Source: Melampsora larici-populina 98AG31
Lineage: Eukaryota > Basidiomycota > Pucciniomycetes > Pucciniales > Melampsoraceae
DNA: 64,000 bases
Assembly (NCBI RefSeq): GCF_000204055.1
Contig: NW_006768801.1
Span: 555,484 to 619,483, forward strand
Reading direction: 5' to 3'
Shown: piece by piece, positions 44,524 to 54,876 of the stretch
How positions within the stretch are numbered: the first letter of the stretch is position 1
Layout of the letters: each line of letters opens with the position of its first letter
Program-made: the position numbers and the translations under genes
The notes under the pieces: generated by a model
The model's input: the letters and a program-made list of their open reading frames with translations, nothing else
Databases searched by the model: none
Told to the model about the DNA's origin: nothing

Positions 44524-45924
44524 TTAAGATGATCCTTGATTTTTTTCCCTAGCCTCCTTGATAACATTCACCTGTGCTTTGAGCCAAACCCAGCGCATCT
44601 TTGGATCTAGACCACCAAAGACAGCCGCTTTAGCCTCCTGTGATATGACATCAATCGAAATTAATCGGTCGTCTAAGTTGGGAAATTGATCTTTGCTGGC
44701 GGGGTTGAAGAGTTCCAGAGCCTTCTGTAAGTTTGGAAGCTTGTCGGCCTTGATGCGAGCTGCTTCGGTTATGGCTGAATTGAGCTGAGCAGAGCGATCT
44801 GCCTTCTCTTGAGCCTTGATAGCCAAGTTATCGGAAGCCGAAGCAATCGCAGTTGCCAGTGTGACTGGTTTGACCTTGCGAGCCGGCATTTTCTTCTTGA
44901 TGTTCGAAACAGGGGTAGATTTTGAAGTCGAAGGCTTGGTACCTTCTTTTCTGATAGTAGAGACGGTGGTAGGGTTCTTTGGAGTTGGAAGATCGAGGTT
45001 TTGTGAGTCTGTTCCATCAATAACAATGGTATAGTCAGTTAGACTTGTATATCAATTGAAAAGTAGAAAATATCGAAAAATCGAAAATATAGCAACCTGA
45101 TACGATTGCTTTACCTTTGCCTTTTTCAGTTGAAACTTCTTCATCTGAATCTGGAAGATCATCGAGGTCTCTTTCGGCTTGGGTCAATCCTTGTGCATCT
45201 ACTTCATCATATCTGCTTTCTTCTTTGCTTTCTTCTAAATTATCATGATCTATAATTTCAATTTCCTCTTCCTCGTTATCCTCTGCCTCAACTCGTGTAC
45301 CAGAACTTGTGCCAGTACGTAAAGCCCCAGCCGGTTTAGATCCATGAAGCATTGCATCCATTTCTTTGTAGTAGTCGAATGAATTGTTTCGAAGCTTCAT
45401 CGCGTCCTTGTCTTTCTAAGAAAATCAAAACACGGTCAGCCGAGACAATCTCAAGAAGAATAGCAGGCAAAACAACTGACCTTGCCTACGTTCTCCCACC
45501 ATTCATTTGGCATGTCGATCTTGCCACCAACCCATCCAACTCCAGAGGTCATTTTGACTTTTTTCATTCCAGTATAAGAACTCTTGCTCTAGATCAATAG
45601 CCGAAGAAAAAATAAAAGAACTTTGATTAAAATGATGGATCGATTTTGAATTTGATATCAAGACAAACAACTGACTGTGGTGTATAAATTTTTGATTTGT
45701 TCTCTATTCACCTTGTCTTCTGGATACGCAAGAGTGTATCTCTCGTGAACATTGGTGTAAGCCACGGGTTTCCAGTTGCCACCAATCATGTTACCATCCT
45801 CTTTTTCAGTTAAAAACTCGTTGAGTATAAAACAAATCTTGGAATCGGTCCAGACTGCTCTCGCGACTTTTGGAGCGTTCGGATCTTTCTTGGCTCGAGG
45901 CATGATATGAACAAGGAGGGTCAA
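44524..45924 (-). CDS. Harbinger 2 accessory Myb/SANT-like protein
   Basis: Starting at the ATG for MPRAKKDPNAPKVARAVWTD (45903), exon 1 encodes a Myb_DNA-bind_3-like domain (RAVWTDSKICFILNEFL...YPEDKVNREQIKNLY). Small exons follow, with GVGWVGGKIDMPNEWWENV (about 45590-45480) and FDYYKEMDAMLHG. Then comes a strongly acidic segment (NEEEEIEIIDHDN) and a basic, Ala/Lys-rich C-terminus ending REKNQGSS. At least four GT-AG introns. Its role would be to bind element ends and bring in the transposase. It is convergent to the transposase. Exon joins were made by eye. Confidence 0.75.
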
Positions 45925-46439
45925 AAGTCGAGATCAAACAACAAACAAAAAGGAAGAAGGTGGATGTTGGAAGTGGGAGAAGAGTGATGAAAACCGTTGA
46001 GAGGTGGTTGACGTCGAGGAGCCAGAGTATGATTTTGTTGACGTCGAGGTGGGTTGAAGAGTGTCGAAATGAAATTTGACCAAGTTCGAAAAGGAGTTTT
46101 ACGAGTGGAAAAACTCCCTTTTTGCGGTTTTCAAAACGTACCTTTTAAACTCCTTTGAGGACGGGGAAGGAGTTTCTTTTGGGTACCGTAATCGCTGCCA
46201 AACGACTTTTTTTGAACAGCGTTTTTTCCAAATTTCAAGGGAGTTTATTCCAATAAACTCCCTACAAAAAGCGCTACCAAACGTGCCCTAACACTTCAGT
46301 TTTGTATCCATGAAAATACAAATATTCTGGGATACTGGAAACAAATCTCCGAAAACACAGGAGAGCATTCTAACTCAAGACTAACACATATGTATGCCTT
46401 TCAAAAACCAATCGAATTGATAAATCCTGGATCCAAGTT

Positions 46440-48613
46440 TTAGGCTTGCTCAACCTCAGGTGGATACACCAAACCAATTTGATGTCTGATCTCATCAAGA
46501 ACCTGCCAAAGATCAGAAGGCATATTAATTAAATTTAATATTTGCCAACGACAATCATTCATTTTACAAAAGAAGATAGATTACCTTCATCGTACGGACC
46601 GTTTCTCGATGCGGGACAACAGGAGATTCCAGTTTTTTAGCAAATATACATCTTGCTGCTTCATCTGCTTCCCACACTTAAACCCCCCAAAAAAGTCAAA
46701 ATATAATCAGTCCGCTTTTACGGCGTGGCAATAATAATTTATTAACTTACTGTAACCAAGTCCTTCACCTTCGGTGTACCCAAGAAGGAAACCGATCGAG
46801 TTCGAATCAGTGAACACATCAACTCTGGGGTGATGAAGATTACTAACTTGGCATTGGATAAAAATATCTCGTCTCCACAGGTTTCTGAGGGTTTGGATTA
46901 TATATTATGATATTTTCAGTATGTTTGATATAATCACTAACAAAAAACTCATGTGGAGCGTTAGTGGGAAACGGTATTCTAATTTGTCCAGTAGAACCAT
47001 AAATAGTCACAGCTCTCTCTTCTAAAGTTGGACGAGTAATACTGGTCTCCATAATCCTGCATAAAAATTCAAGATGAAATCACCCTAAAAACCAGTTTAT
47101 GATTTGGCATTGTAGGAAAAATCTTTGAATCGACGTACCCTTGGATGGTTTTACCAGAAGCCATGGGAAATTCTAGTATAGCTACAGTGGAACCGTCAAC
47201 TGGTAGTGAATCTGGTTTAGCCTCTGGATGACGGTACATCACACTAGAAGCTTTGATTTTGGGAATCATTATATCTTTCGAGACGTAAGTACTTCCGCTC
47301 ATATCCTGGGAGTCCTTCGCATATAATGTGGATTGGGCTAATAAAGTCTCCGCTAACCATGTCCAACAGTATGCCCTAAGAGTTGTAGCAAGTTTAAGTG
47401 TTTGTCGACTTCGCCCCAAAAAACCTCACCAAAATTCAGAAACTGACCCTAAATCGAGCAATCCGCCTCCGGCTAACTCAGGATTAAAGATCCTATCACT
47501 TGCCGGGACCGTTTTTGGGTCAGATGGGATGCCGAAATCCGCTTGCACCTTTTCGCATTCATAAAGAGATGCATGACTCCATCCTCAATACGTGGTATGT
47601 ATGTTACTCCTTCTAAAGAAATGAGAACTTACCTGTAGGACATCTCCTATTTTACCAGTATCAATTATTTCTTGAATTTTCGGTATAGATGGAAAAAATC
47701 GCGTCCATACAGCTGAAAGTTTAAAGCAAGAGTGTAAGTATTTTTAGAAAAGAACACCATGATTATAAAGTAAAGGTCTTTGAAATTCAAAAACGCTAAC
47801 CTTCCATGGCAAAAAGTTGTTTCTCTGTTGAGATTCGGAAAATGTCTTCAGCTTGTTCCGCATTCACCTTTTGAATTTGAAGCCAAGGTCACAATAATAT
47901 TAGTTGTCCGTGAATCGTTCACAAAAGGTTAATCAGTTCACTCAACTGTCATTGGTTTTTCACAAAGGATGTTTTTACCGGCTAAAAGAGATAATTTAGA
48001 GTGTGCATGATGAAAATTGTGAGGAGAGGCTGAACCAAAGAAAAGCAAAAGAAAACAGATAAGTTTATATGTATATCTTCAACATTTTAATGAATTAAAT
48101 GGGAGATACCAATATAAACGATATCTACTTCTTTATCTTGTACCAGTTCTTCATATGAACCATAGGCTCGAACATCTTGGCCTTTGAGTTGTTCAAAACT
48201 ATCTATAAATCCTCGAGCTCTATCGAGTGACCTTGACCCAACTGCAACGAGCTATATGATACAACAAGTTCAGCTCAACTGCTGTTTAAGATATCTGTTC
48301 AATGAAGACCAAAATTTACCTTGTGTGAAATATCGGTAACGTTCCGAGTCGCGGGATCGGTCAACAAATCGCCTACAAACGTCCTGATAGCACACAGCAT
48401 CAGTGTCGCGTTGCAGTCTCCAGGCCTGGAACATAAGATTTGATCCAATCGCAAAATGGGTCTAAGCTCTATAACATACCTTGCAATCCTACCAGGAGCC
48501 TGAAGTAATATCAGCAAATATATATCCTTAGCTACTTCACAAGTCGGTAATAACAGACACGCAAAAGGAATCCTTACAAGAACCGCCCAACGAAGTATGT
48601 TTTCACTTTTCAT
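46440..48613 (-). CDS. Gfo/Idh/MocA-family NAD(P)-dependent oxidoreductase (dihydrodiol dehydrogenase-like)
   Basis: Reads as a host gene of about ten exons. Exon 1 (48578-48613) starts [12 protein letters not shown]. Exon 2 is only 20 nt (48480-48499). Together with exon 3 (48320-48383) they give the Rossmann start [15 protein letters not shown]. Then [28 protein letters not shown], the family signature [16 protein letters not shown] followed by YCWTW, an IRIPFP segment, and [20 protein letters not shown]. The final exon (46440-46503) ends VYPPEVEQA. The match is to trans-1,2-dihydrobenzene-1,2-diol/D-xylose dehydrogenases. The usual GxGxxA nucleotide motif reads AxGxxA here. Substrate unknown; cytosolic expected. 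No stop is seen in the joined exons. Confidence 0.85.
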
Positions 48614-48658
48614 TTTTGATCCTTCAAAATTGTTTCGACTAACTTTGAGCTGTAAGGC

Positions 48659-48877
48659 TTAGAAATCCAGATATCTAGATAGGGAATTGAGTCTTTTGCC
48701 AAGGGGTAATTCTTCAGTTTGAGCAACAAATTTCCCAAGTTCGGTCCGAGGTAATGTCCGGAAACTCGCATCATGACTTGTTCGAAGATTCATATATTCC
48801 GATCTTTTGGGTCCAAGCTTAATTAAGCCCCTCTTGCGCGTTCGCCGCACCGTTAAGCTCATATTGGGCCCGACCAA
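48659..48877 (-). other. Open frame upstream of the oxidoreductase, doubtful
   Basis: Seventy-two basic codons with no recognisable domain and no splice link to the downstream gene. It may be 5' leader sequence or chance. Confidence 0.2.
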
Positions 48878-50708
48878 CCAAAGGGGTATGTATATTTTTC
48901 TTTATTTCATTGCTTGAAGTGCCTTCCGACCTAACCGCTATCAGGCACTGTGACTTGATTATCATGCGACGAGGGGCGCATCATTTGAATGGATGTTTGT
49001 TTGTATAGCTCGACTTCAAGTGAGCTCAATTTATGCCGGTTGAAAAGGAGATGTTTGTGCGGAATTCTTACTCTTTGGCTTACGCCTCATCTTTCACAGA
49101 CGTCTATCGCATAAAACCGATCGGGTGGCCATGAAAATCGTGTGCCAATCCTTGTTTAAACTGTGCTATAAAGTGAGTGTATTCAGCATATGATCACGCC
49201 CAGTATGCAGTCAGACTCCACCATGCCCGTGTTTTTGCACCGGTGTGTTTTTGATGTTCTGATCTTGACTGTCATTCGGGAATCTAAGTTGTACATATCC
49301 TGCTTATTGGTTTCGTAGTGATGTGATTGCAACACTGGCCCTGGTAATAAAACTCACAATCAGAACACCCTATAATGCATCTACATTGTGGCGGTTTAAA
49401 CCGCAACCTTCTCGCAGTTCACAAGATTCATTTCGAGGGGCATTTCAACTCGATTTCAACAACTGGCAACCATACCTTAAATTTACCTTGAGCGGTGACA
49501 CCCTTTGGTTGAGACTGTAGCGCATTGATTAGATAATGTCAATACACTGATAGCCATTGCAAAGTTTCAAAGATGCCCACGTTGACTTAGGTCTAGGGAT
49601 CAGATCCTAACAATAAGACGAAGGAATTGTAAACTAAAAAAGTGATATGATCAAGTATTACATTTTAAAGGAATCATGAGTTATGAAGGCAGTATCCAAT
49701 TATGTATCAGAAGACTGCCAGAAAAAGCGCTCTGCCACATTGACAAGCGTCGTACAAAAGGAAATCACGCCAGAGTCACAAAGAGCATAAGCGATTCAAC
49801 AGTCAAAGGAAACAAAGGGCATGGAATAACAAGTCTATCTCAGTTTACAAACCAATTGAAGTCACGCAAATGAGCCAGGTCGAGGGTCCCTTGACAGTCA
49901 TAATCATTTTGAGGCAAAATGTAATCTTATTGTTACCATCCGATCTTCTCTTCATGTCCTGTGGCTGGTTATCCGAAAGTATTCGCGATGCTACTTTATC
50001 TGCTTGATCTTCGTAGACCCATTAGTTGGACAACATCGCCAATCCGTTCAAGCATTCTATTTTCATGATAACTATCCCAGAAGTGCTTGTATCTTCTTAA
50101 TAACATATTCCCTGTATTGTTATGAGCGTTTATAATGGCCCTCATTCTGTCTGCTACAAATTTAAATTCATTCAACAAGACAAAAGATCCCAAACAGAGG
50201 ATGACCTGTGGCCGCTCAGGAGTCAGAGTAATCAAACAAAAATTTGCAAGTGGTGCAGCGATGTTGAGTATAAAAGGAAATCAAAACGTTGTTGTAAGTA
50301 TTTCGTCTCGCGTCAGATTTTCGAAAAAACGCCTCTATGTAGTTTGGTCTTGATCTTACTAAATCATCGTCGTACTGATGGAGTGGCCCAAAACAAGCAA
50401 TCATGGAAACGTGAGTACTCGAAATGATGAAAAAGTTATAACGGACCGTACGGATAAGTCAGCAAAACTGGCGGATCGGATGAGCCATACCATAATCGGA
50501 GCCTTATGTAATCGGATCGAGGACCGCAGACATCCAAGAAGGAAAGTGGAGTCGAGTCGAGATGATTCGAGAACAAAGGATTGATTAAATTCCATCAACA
50601 ACAAGTCAAGAAACCAAAAAACCATTTCCCTTTTACTAAAGATCATAATCAGGTAGCCCATCATACAAAACCAAACCAAGTCATATCAGCAGATTCACCA
50701 GGGAAATC
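48878..50708. other. Spacer between the two divergently oriented host genes
   Basis: This 1.8-kb region should contain the promoters of the minus-strand oxidoreductase and the plus-strand SGT1-like gene. Several frames are open on both strands (for example 49996-50235 minus, 50135-50353 plus), but none has a recognisable domain. A GTAAGT at about 50294 could be an intron donor of an unrecognised transcript. No transposon ends were found, unlike most of the window. Confidence 0.4.
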
Positions 50709-51727
50709 ATGTCAGAACAAAAGCCAACGCCCAAGATACGGTAAATATTCACTCATCTCACCTTTCAACCAAACACCAAAAAAGTAACTAAGCAAACCAA
50801 TTTCATAGTCATGAATGGTATCAGACCGATGGCGAAGTGGTCCTCGACATCTTCATTAAAAACACCAAACCAGAGAATCTTCAAGTAGACCTTCAGCCGA
50901 AATCCTTGACAATCAATTACGCGCTTCAGGCTGGCTCAGAAGGATGTTTCGCTCTTGATCCACTCAGGCATGAGATTCAAGCCGATCAATCTTCTTGGAA
51001 GTCTCTCTCTTCTAAAATAGAGTAAGTCTTTCTATTGTGGTATAATCGAGAAGATCATTTGTACTTATTGTTTGGTATTTGGGGTGTTCTATCTTCAAAG
51101 GCTTAAGCTCAAGAAGAAGATAGCTGGAATCAAATGGGACGTGATTGAAGGTGACGGAGGAGCTGAAGTAATTCCAACAGGTCAGTCTCAAATTGTAATT
51201 CCTTGCCAACTTCAATTCCATCCTAATCAGTTGGTAATCTCCATCAGCTACCATCCAACCGGTGACTAGAACCGAAGATCCTCCAAGTGCCTATCCATCA
51301 TCATCACGTCGAAAGACAAACTGGGACCAATTAGCTAAGACGGTTGATAAAGAGGAAGAAGAAAGTTCCAACTCTAAGTTGAGTGACCTGATTCTCTTTC
51401 TATTCCACCAACATCGCTGAAGGCGGTTTTTTATTTTCAAATAGGGATCCCAATGCCGGTGGTGATGTAGCTTTGAACAAACTCTTTCAAAAACTATACG
51501 GGGACGCGTCGGACGAACAAAAACGAGCAATGATGAAAAGTTATACTGAATCTAATGGTACTTCTTTAAGTACAGATTGGAATCAAGTCAAGAAATCTAA
51601 GGTTGAAACTCGGCCACCTAGTTCTGTAAGCCCCCAATCTGATCAAATCCTTTTTTCTACACTACTAGACTAAATGCTGATATGTTTTGGTTTGATTCAG
51701 ATGGAAGTAAAGAGTTGGGAGAAATGA
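50709..51727 (+). CDS. CS-SGS domain protein, SGT1-like HSP90 co-chaperone lacking TPR
   Basis: Six exons (50709-50740, 50809-51021, 51101-51180, 51248-51377, 51445-51625, 51701-51727) total exactly 663 nt, encoding 220 residues. Each junction is GT-AG and keeps frame. Residues about 8-100 form the CS (p23-like) domain ([18 protein letters not shown], then [16 protein letters not shown]). After a Ser/Pro-rich linker comes the SGS region ([49 protein letters not shown]), ending MEVKSWEK, the typical SGS terminus. SGT1 links HSP90 to SCF ligases, kinetochore assembly and, in plants, NLR receptors. The usual N-terminal TPR is absent; the start [12 protein letters not shown] lies directly before CS. 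This may be normal for related fungi. Confidence 0.92.
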
Positions 51728-52302
51728 TGAGTGACATCTCTTTCAAATATAAAGAGTCTCCCAATTTCTCGGCTTCTCTCAAAAACTTGACGAGTGGAAA
51801 CAGCAAAAAAGTTGTACTTGTATACGTGCTTTCTCTCAATCATCATGCTCAACATATTATGCCCTCAGCATTCATTTCCGCTCTTTTTTCTGTATGGATT
51901 GTCTGAAGGTCTCCTCTTGCGTGTATACTATAAGATATGCATTCCTACATACGACATTGCCTACAGTGGATTTTATTATATAATCTCTGAAGAATATTGA
52001 TCAACAAAATCAGGCTTCACTTATCTTAGAAAGTAATCATTTGTGGTAAATAATTGGATATATTAATCAAAACATTCATTATTGATCAATTGAAAACTCA
52101 ACAGCTCTGTAACATCAGTGATTGCACACATTTTCTGTGATCCATCAAAGTTGGCTGTCATATCTGATGGGCAAATGTGTAGTCAACATGACAAAAAAAA
52201 CTCCATATCAGGAATTCATTATTCATGGTAAGGGCTCATTCACTTGAGCAATCTCTGGTCAGAAATCACATTGTGTAAATTTTAAAATGCAAACACATAC
52301 CC
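51728..52302. other. 3' flank with a partial Harbinger-like terminus
   Basis: At 52224-52280 the sequence AAGGGCTCATTCACTTGAGC...CAGAAATCACATT resembles the left terminus of the adjacent MITE at 52306. It looks like a second, truncated copy of the same TIR. The stretch 51930-52140 resembles 62995-63190 on the far side of the CACTA element. Confidence 0.45.
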
Positions 52303-52305
52303 TGA

Positions 52306-53247
52306 GGGCGTGTTCACTTGAGGAAATTCTGAGCAGAAATCTAAGAATGTCTTGGAATCTATGATCAGGGATCTGAAAGTGTGCGCTTCAGCACAAAGAT
52401 CACAACTACCGACAAATGCTTCTAAGCTAAAAGACTCTGACCTGAAAGCGTTTGCTTCAGCACAAAGATCACACCTACCGACAAATGCTTCTAAGCTAAA
52501 AGACTCTGACCTAAATGATGGTACAGATTATAGATGGTTAGTTAAGTTATCCAACTCGATAACTGATCTTGGAGCAAAAACTAAGAGTTTGATTTCTCTT
52601 CCCAAAGATAATGTATTCACCTGAAAGCGTGCGCTTCAGCACAAAGATCACAACTACCGACAAATGCTTCTAAGCTAAAAGACTCTGACCTATAACAACA
52701 GCACTCAGATTAGAAATGATAAAGATGAGATTAATGATTCTGAAACAATTAATACCTAAATGATGGTACAGATTATAGATGGTTAGTTAAGTTATCCAAC
52801 TCAATAACTGATCTTTGGAGCAAAAACTAAGAGTTTGATCTGTTTGAAAGAGGAAAAATATAAATATGAAATGGAAACAATTGTATGATTAACTAAACTT
52901 ATAATGTGATGAAAAGATAAAATATCACTTACTTCTCTTCCCAAAGATGGGAAAGAGAAGTAGATTGGATAGAGCGACAAGTCTTATAAGGAATTGTTCA
53001 TCAGGGCAATTAATGATGTCATTCTTAATTTTTGTTTATACTAACATATGTATTGTACCTTTTACTACTTCTTACTCGTATCTCCTAGTAGCGCTTTTGT
53101 AACTTCTTGTTCCCGTTGATTGAACATTTCAAAAAATCACATTCTGAGAATTTTTTAATCCAAAAAAGAAACATGCTCCACCAAATAGACACTTGAAATT
53201 TTGCAGAATGTGATTTCTTCCCAGAAATCGCTTAAGTGAACGTGCCC
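52306..53247. mobile_element. Harbinger-like MITE with tandem 69-bp repeats (TSD TGA)
   Basis: Imperfect inverted ends GGGCGTGTTCACTTGAG and CTTAAGTGAACGTGCCC are flanked by TGA (52303-52305, 53248-53250). The GGGCACGTT-type end resembles that of Harbinger 2. Inside, a 69-bp unit (CTGAAAGCGTGCGCTTCAGC...) occurs at 52373-52441, 52442-52510 and 52621-52689. A second unit (AATGATGGTACAGATTATAG...) occurs at about 52514 and 52757. The open frame 52352-52624 is a by-product of these repeats. Confidence 0.75.
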
Positions 53248-53250
53248 TGA

Positions 53251-53577
53251 ATCATATCTTTTATAAACAAAATTAAACCCCTGTGATTTCAAATCAGGTT
53301 TGGCTACACAATGGTGGAGGTCTTTCAAAACACTGGTGTGTGAAGCAAGTTCATCTCCAAGATATTTAATTAAAGAAGATTGCTTGGCAGCATAGACATA
53401 TTCCGAACCTGGTGGAGGAGCTGAGATCCAAACAGTGAGACAACAGAAACCGAGGTTAGTATTGAAACAGATCAGCCCATCATCCTGGAAAAAATCAATA
53501 AACACAAACATTTGAGTTCTTTTTTTGGAATAATTCCACAGGTGAAGGATAAATGACAAAGCAAAATCATCTAGCAT
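53251..53577 (-). CDS. Hypothetical protein exon(s), unknown
   Basis: The frame DDGLICFNTNLGFCCLTVWI...SSLIKYLGDELASHTSV reads like genuine protein and is preceded by a TTTTTTCCAG acceptor-like site at about 53488. The 3' end runs into the MITE terminus at 53247, so the gene is either truncated or spliced further. I do not recognise the family. Confidence 0.35.
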
Positions 53578-54018
53578 GACAAGAATGATGTGGTTGTTTT
53601 ATTTGAAGTGTTCCATATTTGTAATTTCAACAAGCTCAACATATAAACAAGTTGAATGCATATCAGTAAATTCTTTGCTGGAGATTTGCCCTGTTTGGGT
53701 TCAAAGATCCAATAAGAGTCTGTCTTATATAGTTGCTATATGATAACATTGGGACCATACATTGTCTTCACCAATGCCGCCCTTTGTGCCTTCAGTTATG
53801 AAATACAGATATGTCTTCTGTCAATTTTCAGTGAACTTGCCAGAATGTTTGTCAGAACAAGAGAAGCCCAAATTTTGGCAGTATCTGGACATCTCATGTT
53901 CTGACACCTGGTTAAACTTTGGAACTCTGTTGCTTTGTATACAAGACTTGGAGGGATTTGGTGTCTCAATGCTCCAGACATTGGTCCTCCAAATCCCTGA
54001 AATCCCTGACTTTCCTTG
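53578..54018. other. Left flank of the CACTA element
   Basis: No gene recognised. It ends at the TCA target site of the large CACTA-type element. Confidence 0.4.
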
Positions 54019-54148
54019 TCACACCACGGGAATCAAATAGTTCAAACCCGGATTGAACCGAGTTTTGGTGTCCGGGTTTGAAATTCCTCGAATCGTGAAA
54101 TTCGTTGCGCACTCGTTTGCAATACACTACGGTCCAATCAGGATCTCC

Positions 54149-54275
54149 GTTGGATGTTGCAAGACACGGCATCCAACGGAGATCCCCCCGATCTTGGTTG
54201 ATTATCCTCACAGAGCAGGTCGCGCGGATGAGAGCAAGGACATTGGTGCGATATCCTTGCTTTAGGTTCCGCGCG
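54149..54275. repeat. Left subterminal hairpins of the CACTA element
   Basis: GGATCTCCGTTGGATG pairs with CATCCAACGGAGATCC within 40 bp. A second arm pair, TCGCGCGGA...CAAGGA and TCCTTG...TTCCGCGCGA, follows. CACTA subterminal regions normally bear transposase/TnpA binding sites. Confidence 0.75.
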
Positions 54276-54876
54276 ACGGTGAGAAAGCTGATTGAATGGC
54301 AGAAATGCATTCAATACGTTCTGGGTGGGTGAGGAACCACAGCCCAGTACGACCTCTGGTAGCCCAGTGCACACCATATGGCATTCTTGATTTGAAGCAA
54401 ATGGTCATTTGACCAGTGGCGATTCTGGTGAATTACACATGTAGTGACCGAGCGAGAGTTTAAGAGTTCTTTTGGGATCATCAGAAGCGTAAACATCAAA
54501 AAAAAACCATAACAAAAAAGACTCAAGACTTCTATGAAAGAGACTAGGGTCATTTGCCCAGTGGTTGATTGCGTAGTGAGCAAGCATCAGTTCGTGATGG
54601 TTGTTGATGGGATCATGAAAAATGAAAGTGAGAACACTTGAAACAAAAGAAAACAAAGAAAATTAACAAAAAGAAAACAGTTGAGACTCATATAAAAGAC
54701 ATCTGAATCTAAATGAATGTATATGAAAAGAAAATTAACAAAAAGGAAAGAATTGAGACTTGTATAAAAGACATCTGCTCCTAAATGAATGTATATGAAG
54801 GTATATGAATGTATATGAATGTGAGATTGGTTCCTTTTTATTGGAATCGAGTGAAGAATATTTTTATAAAGTGTTT

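Larger units (their letters stand above)
42618..46288. mobile_element. PIF/Harbinger element 2 (TSD TAA)
   Basis: Inverted ends GGGCACGTTTGGTAGCG and CGCTACCAAACGTGCCC are flanked by TAA at 42615-42617 and 46289-46291. It contains a transposase gene (+) and a Myb-like gene (-) in convergent order. Only 125 bp separate it from Harbinger 1. Its ends differ from those of Harbinger 1, so it is a separate family. Confidence 0.93.

Noticed and set aside
49323..50787. Possible N-terminal TPR exons of the SGT1-like gene
   Set aside because: No TPR-like helices could be read in any frame, and the exon starting [12 protein letters not shown] joins the CS domain cleanly. Left open as a check, not annotated.
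52352..52624. 90-codon frame with internal peptide repeats
   Set aside because: It arises from the 69-bp tandem units of a MITE, which are a multiple of three long; no start context or domain.
54053..54377. Several overlapping frames on both strands
   Set aside because: They lie in the inverted, hairpin-rich terminal region of the CACTA element.
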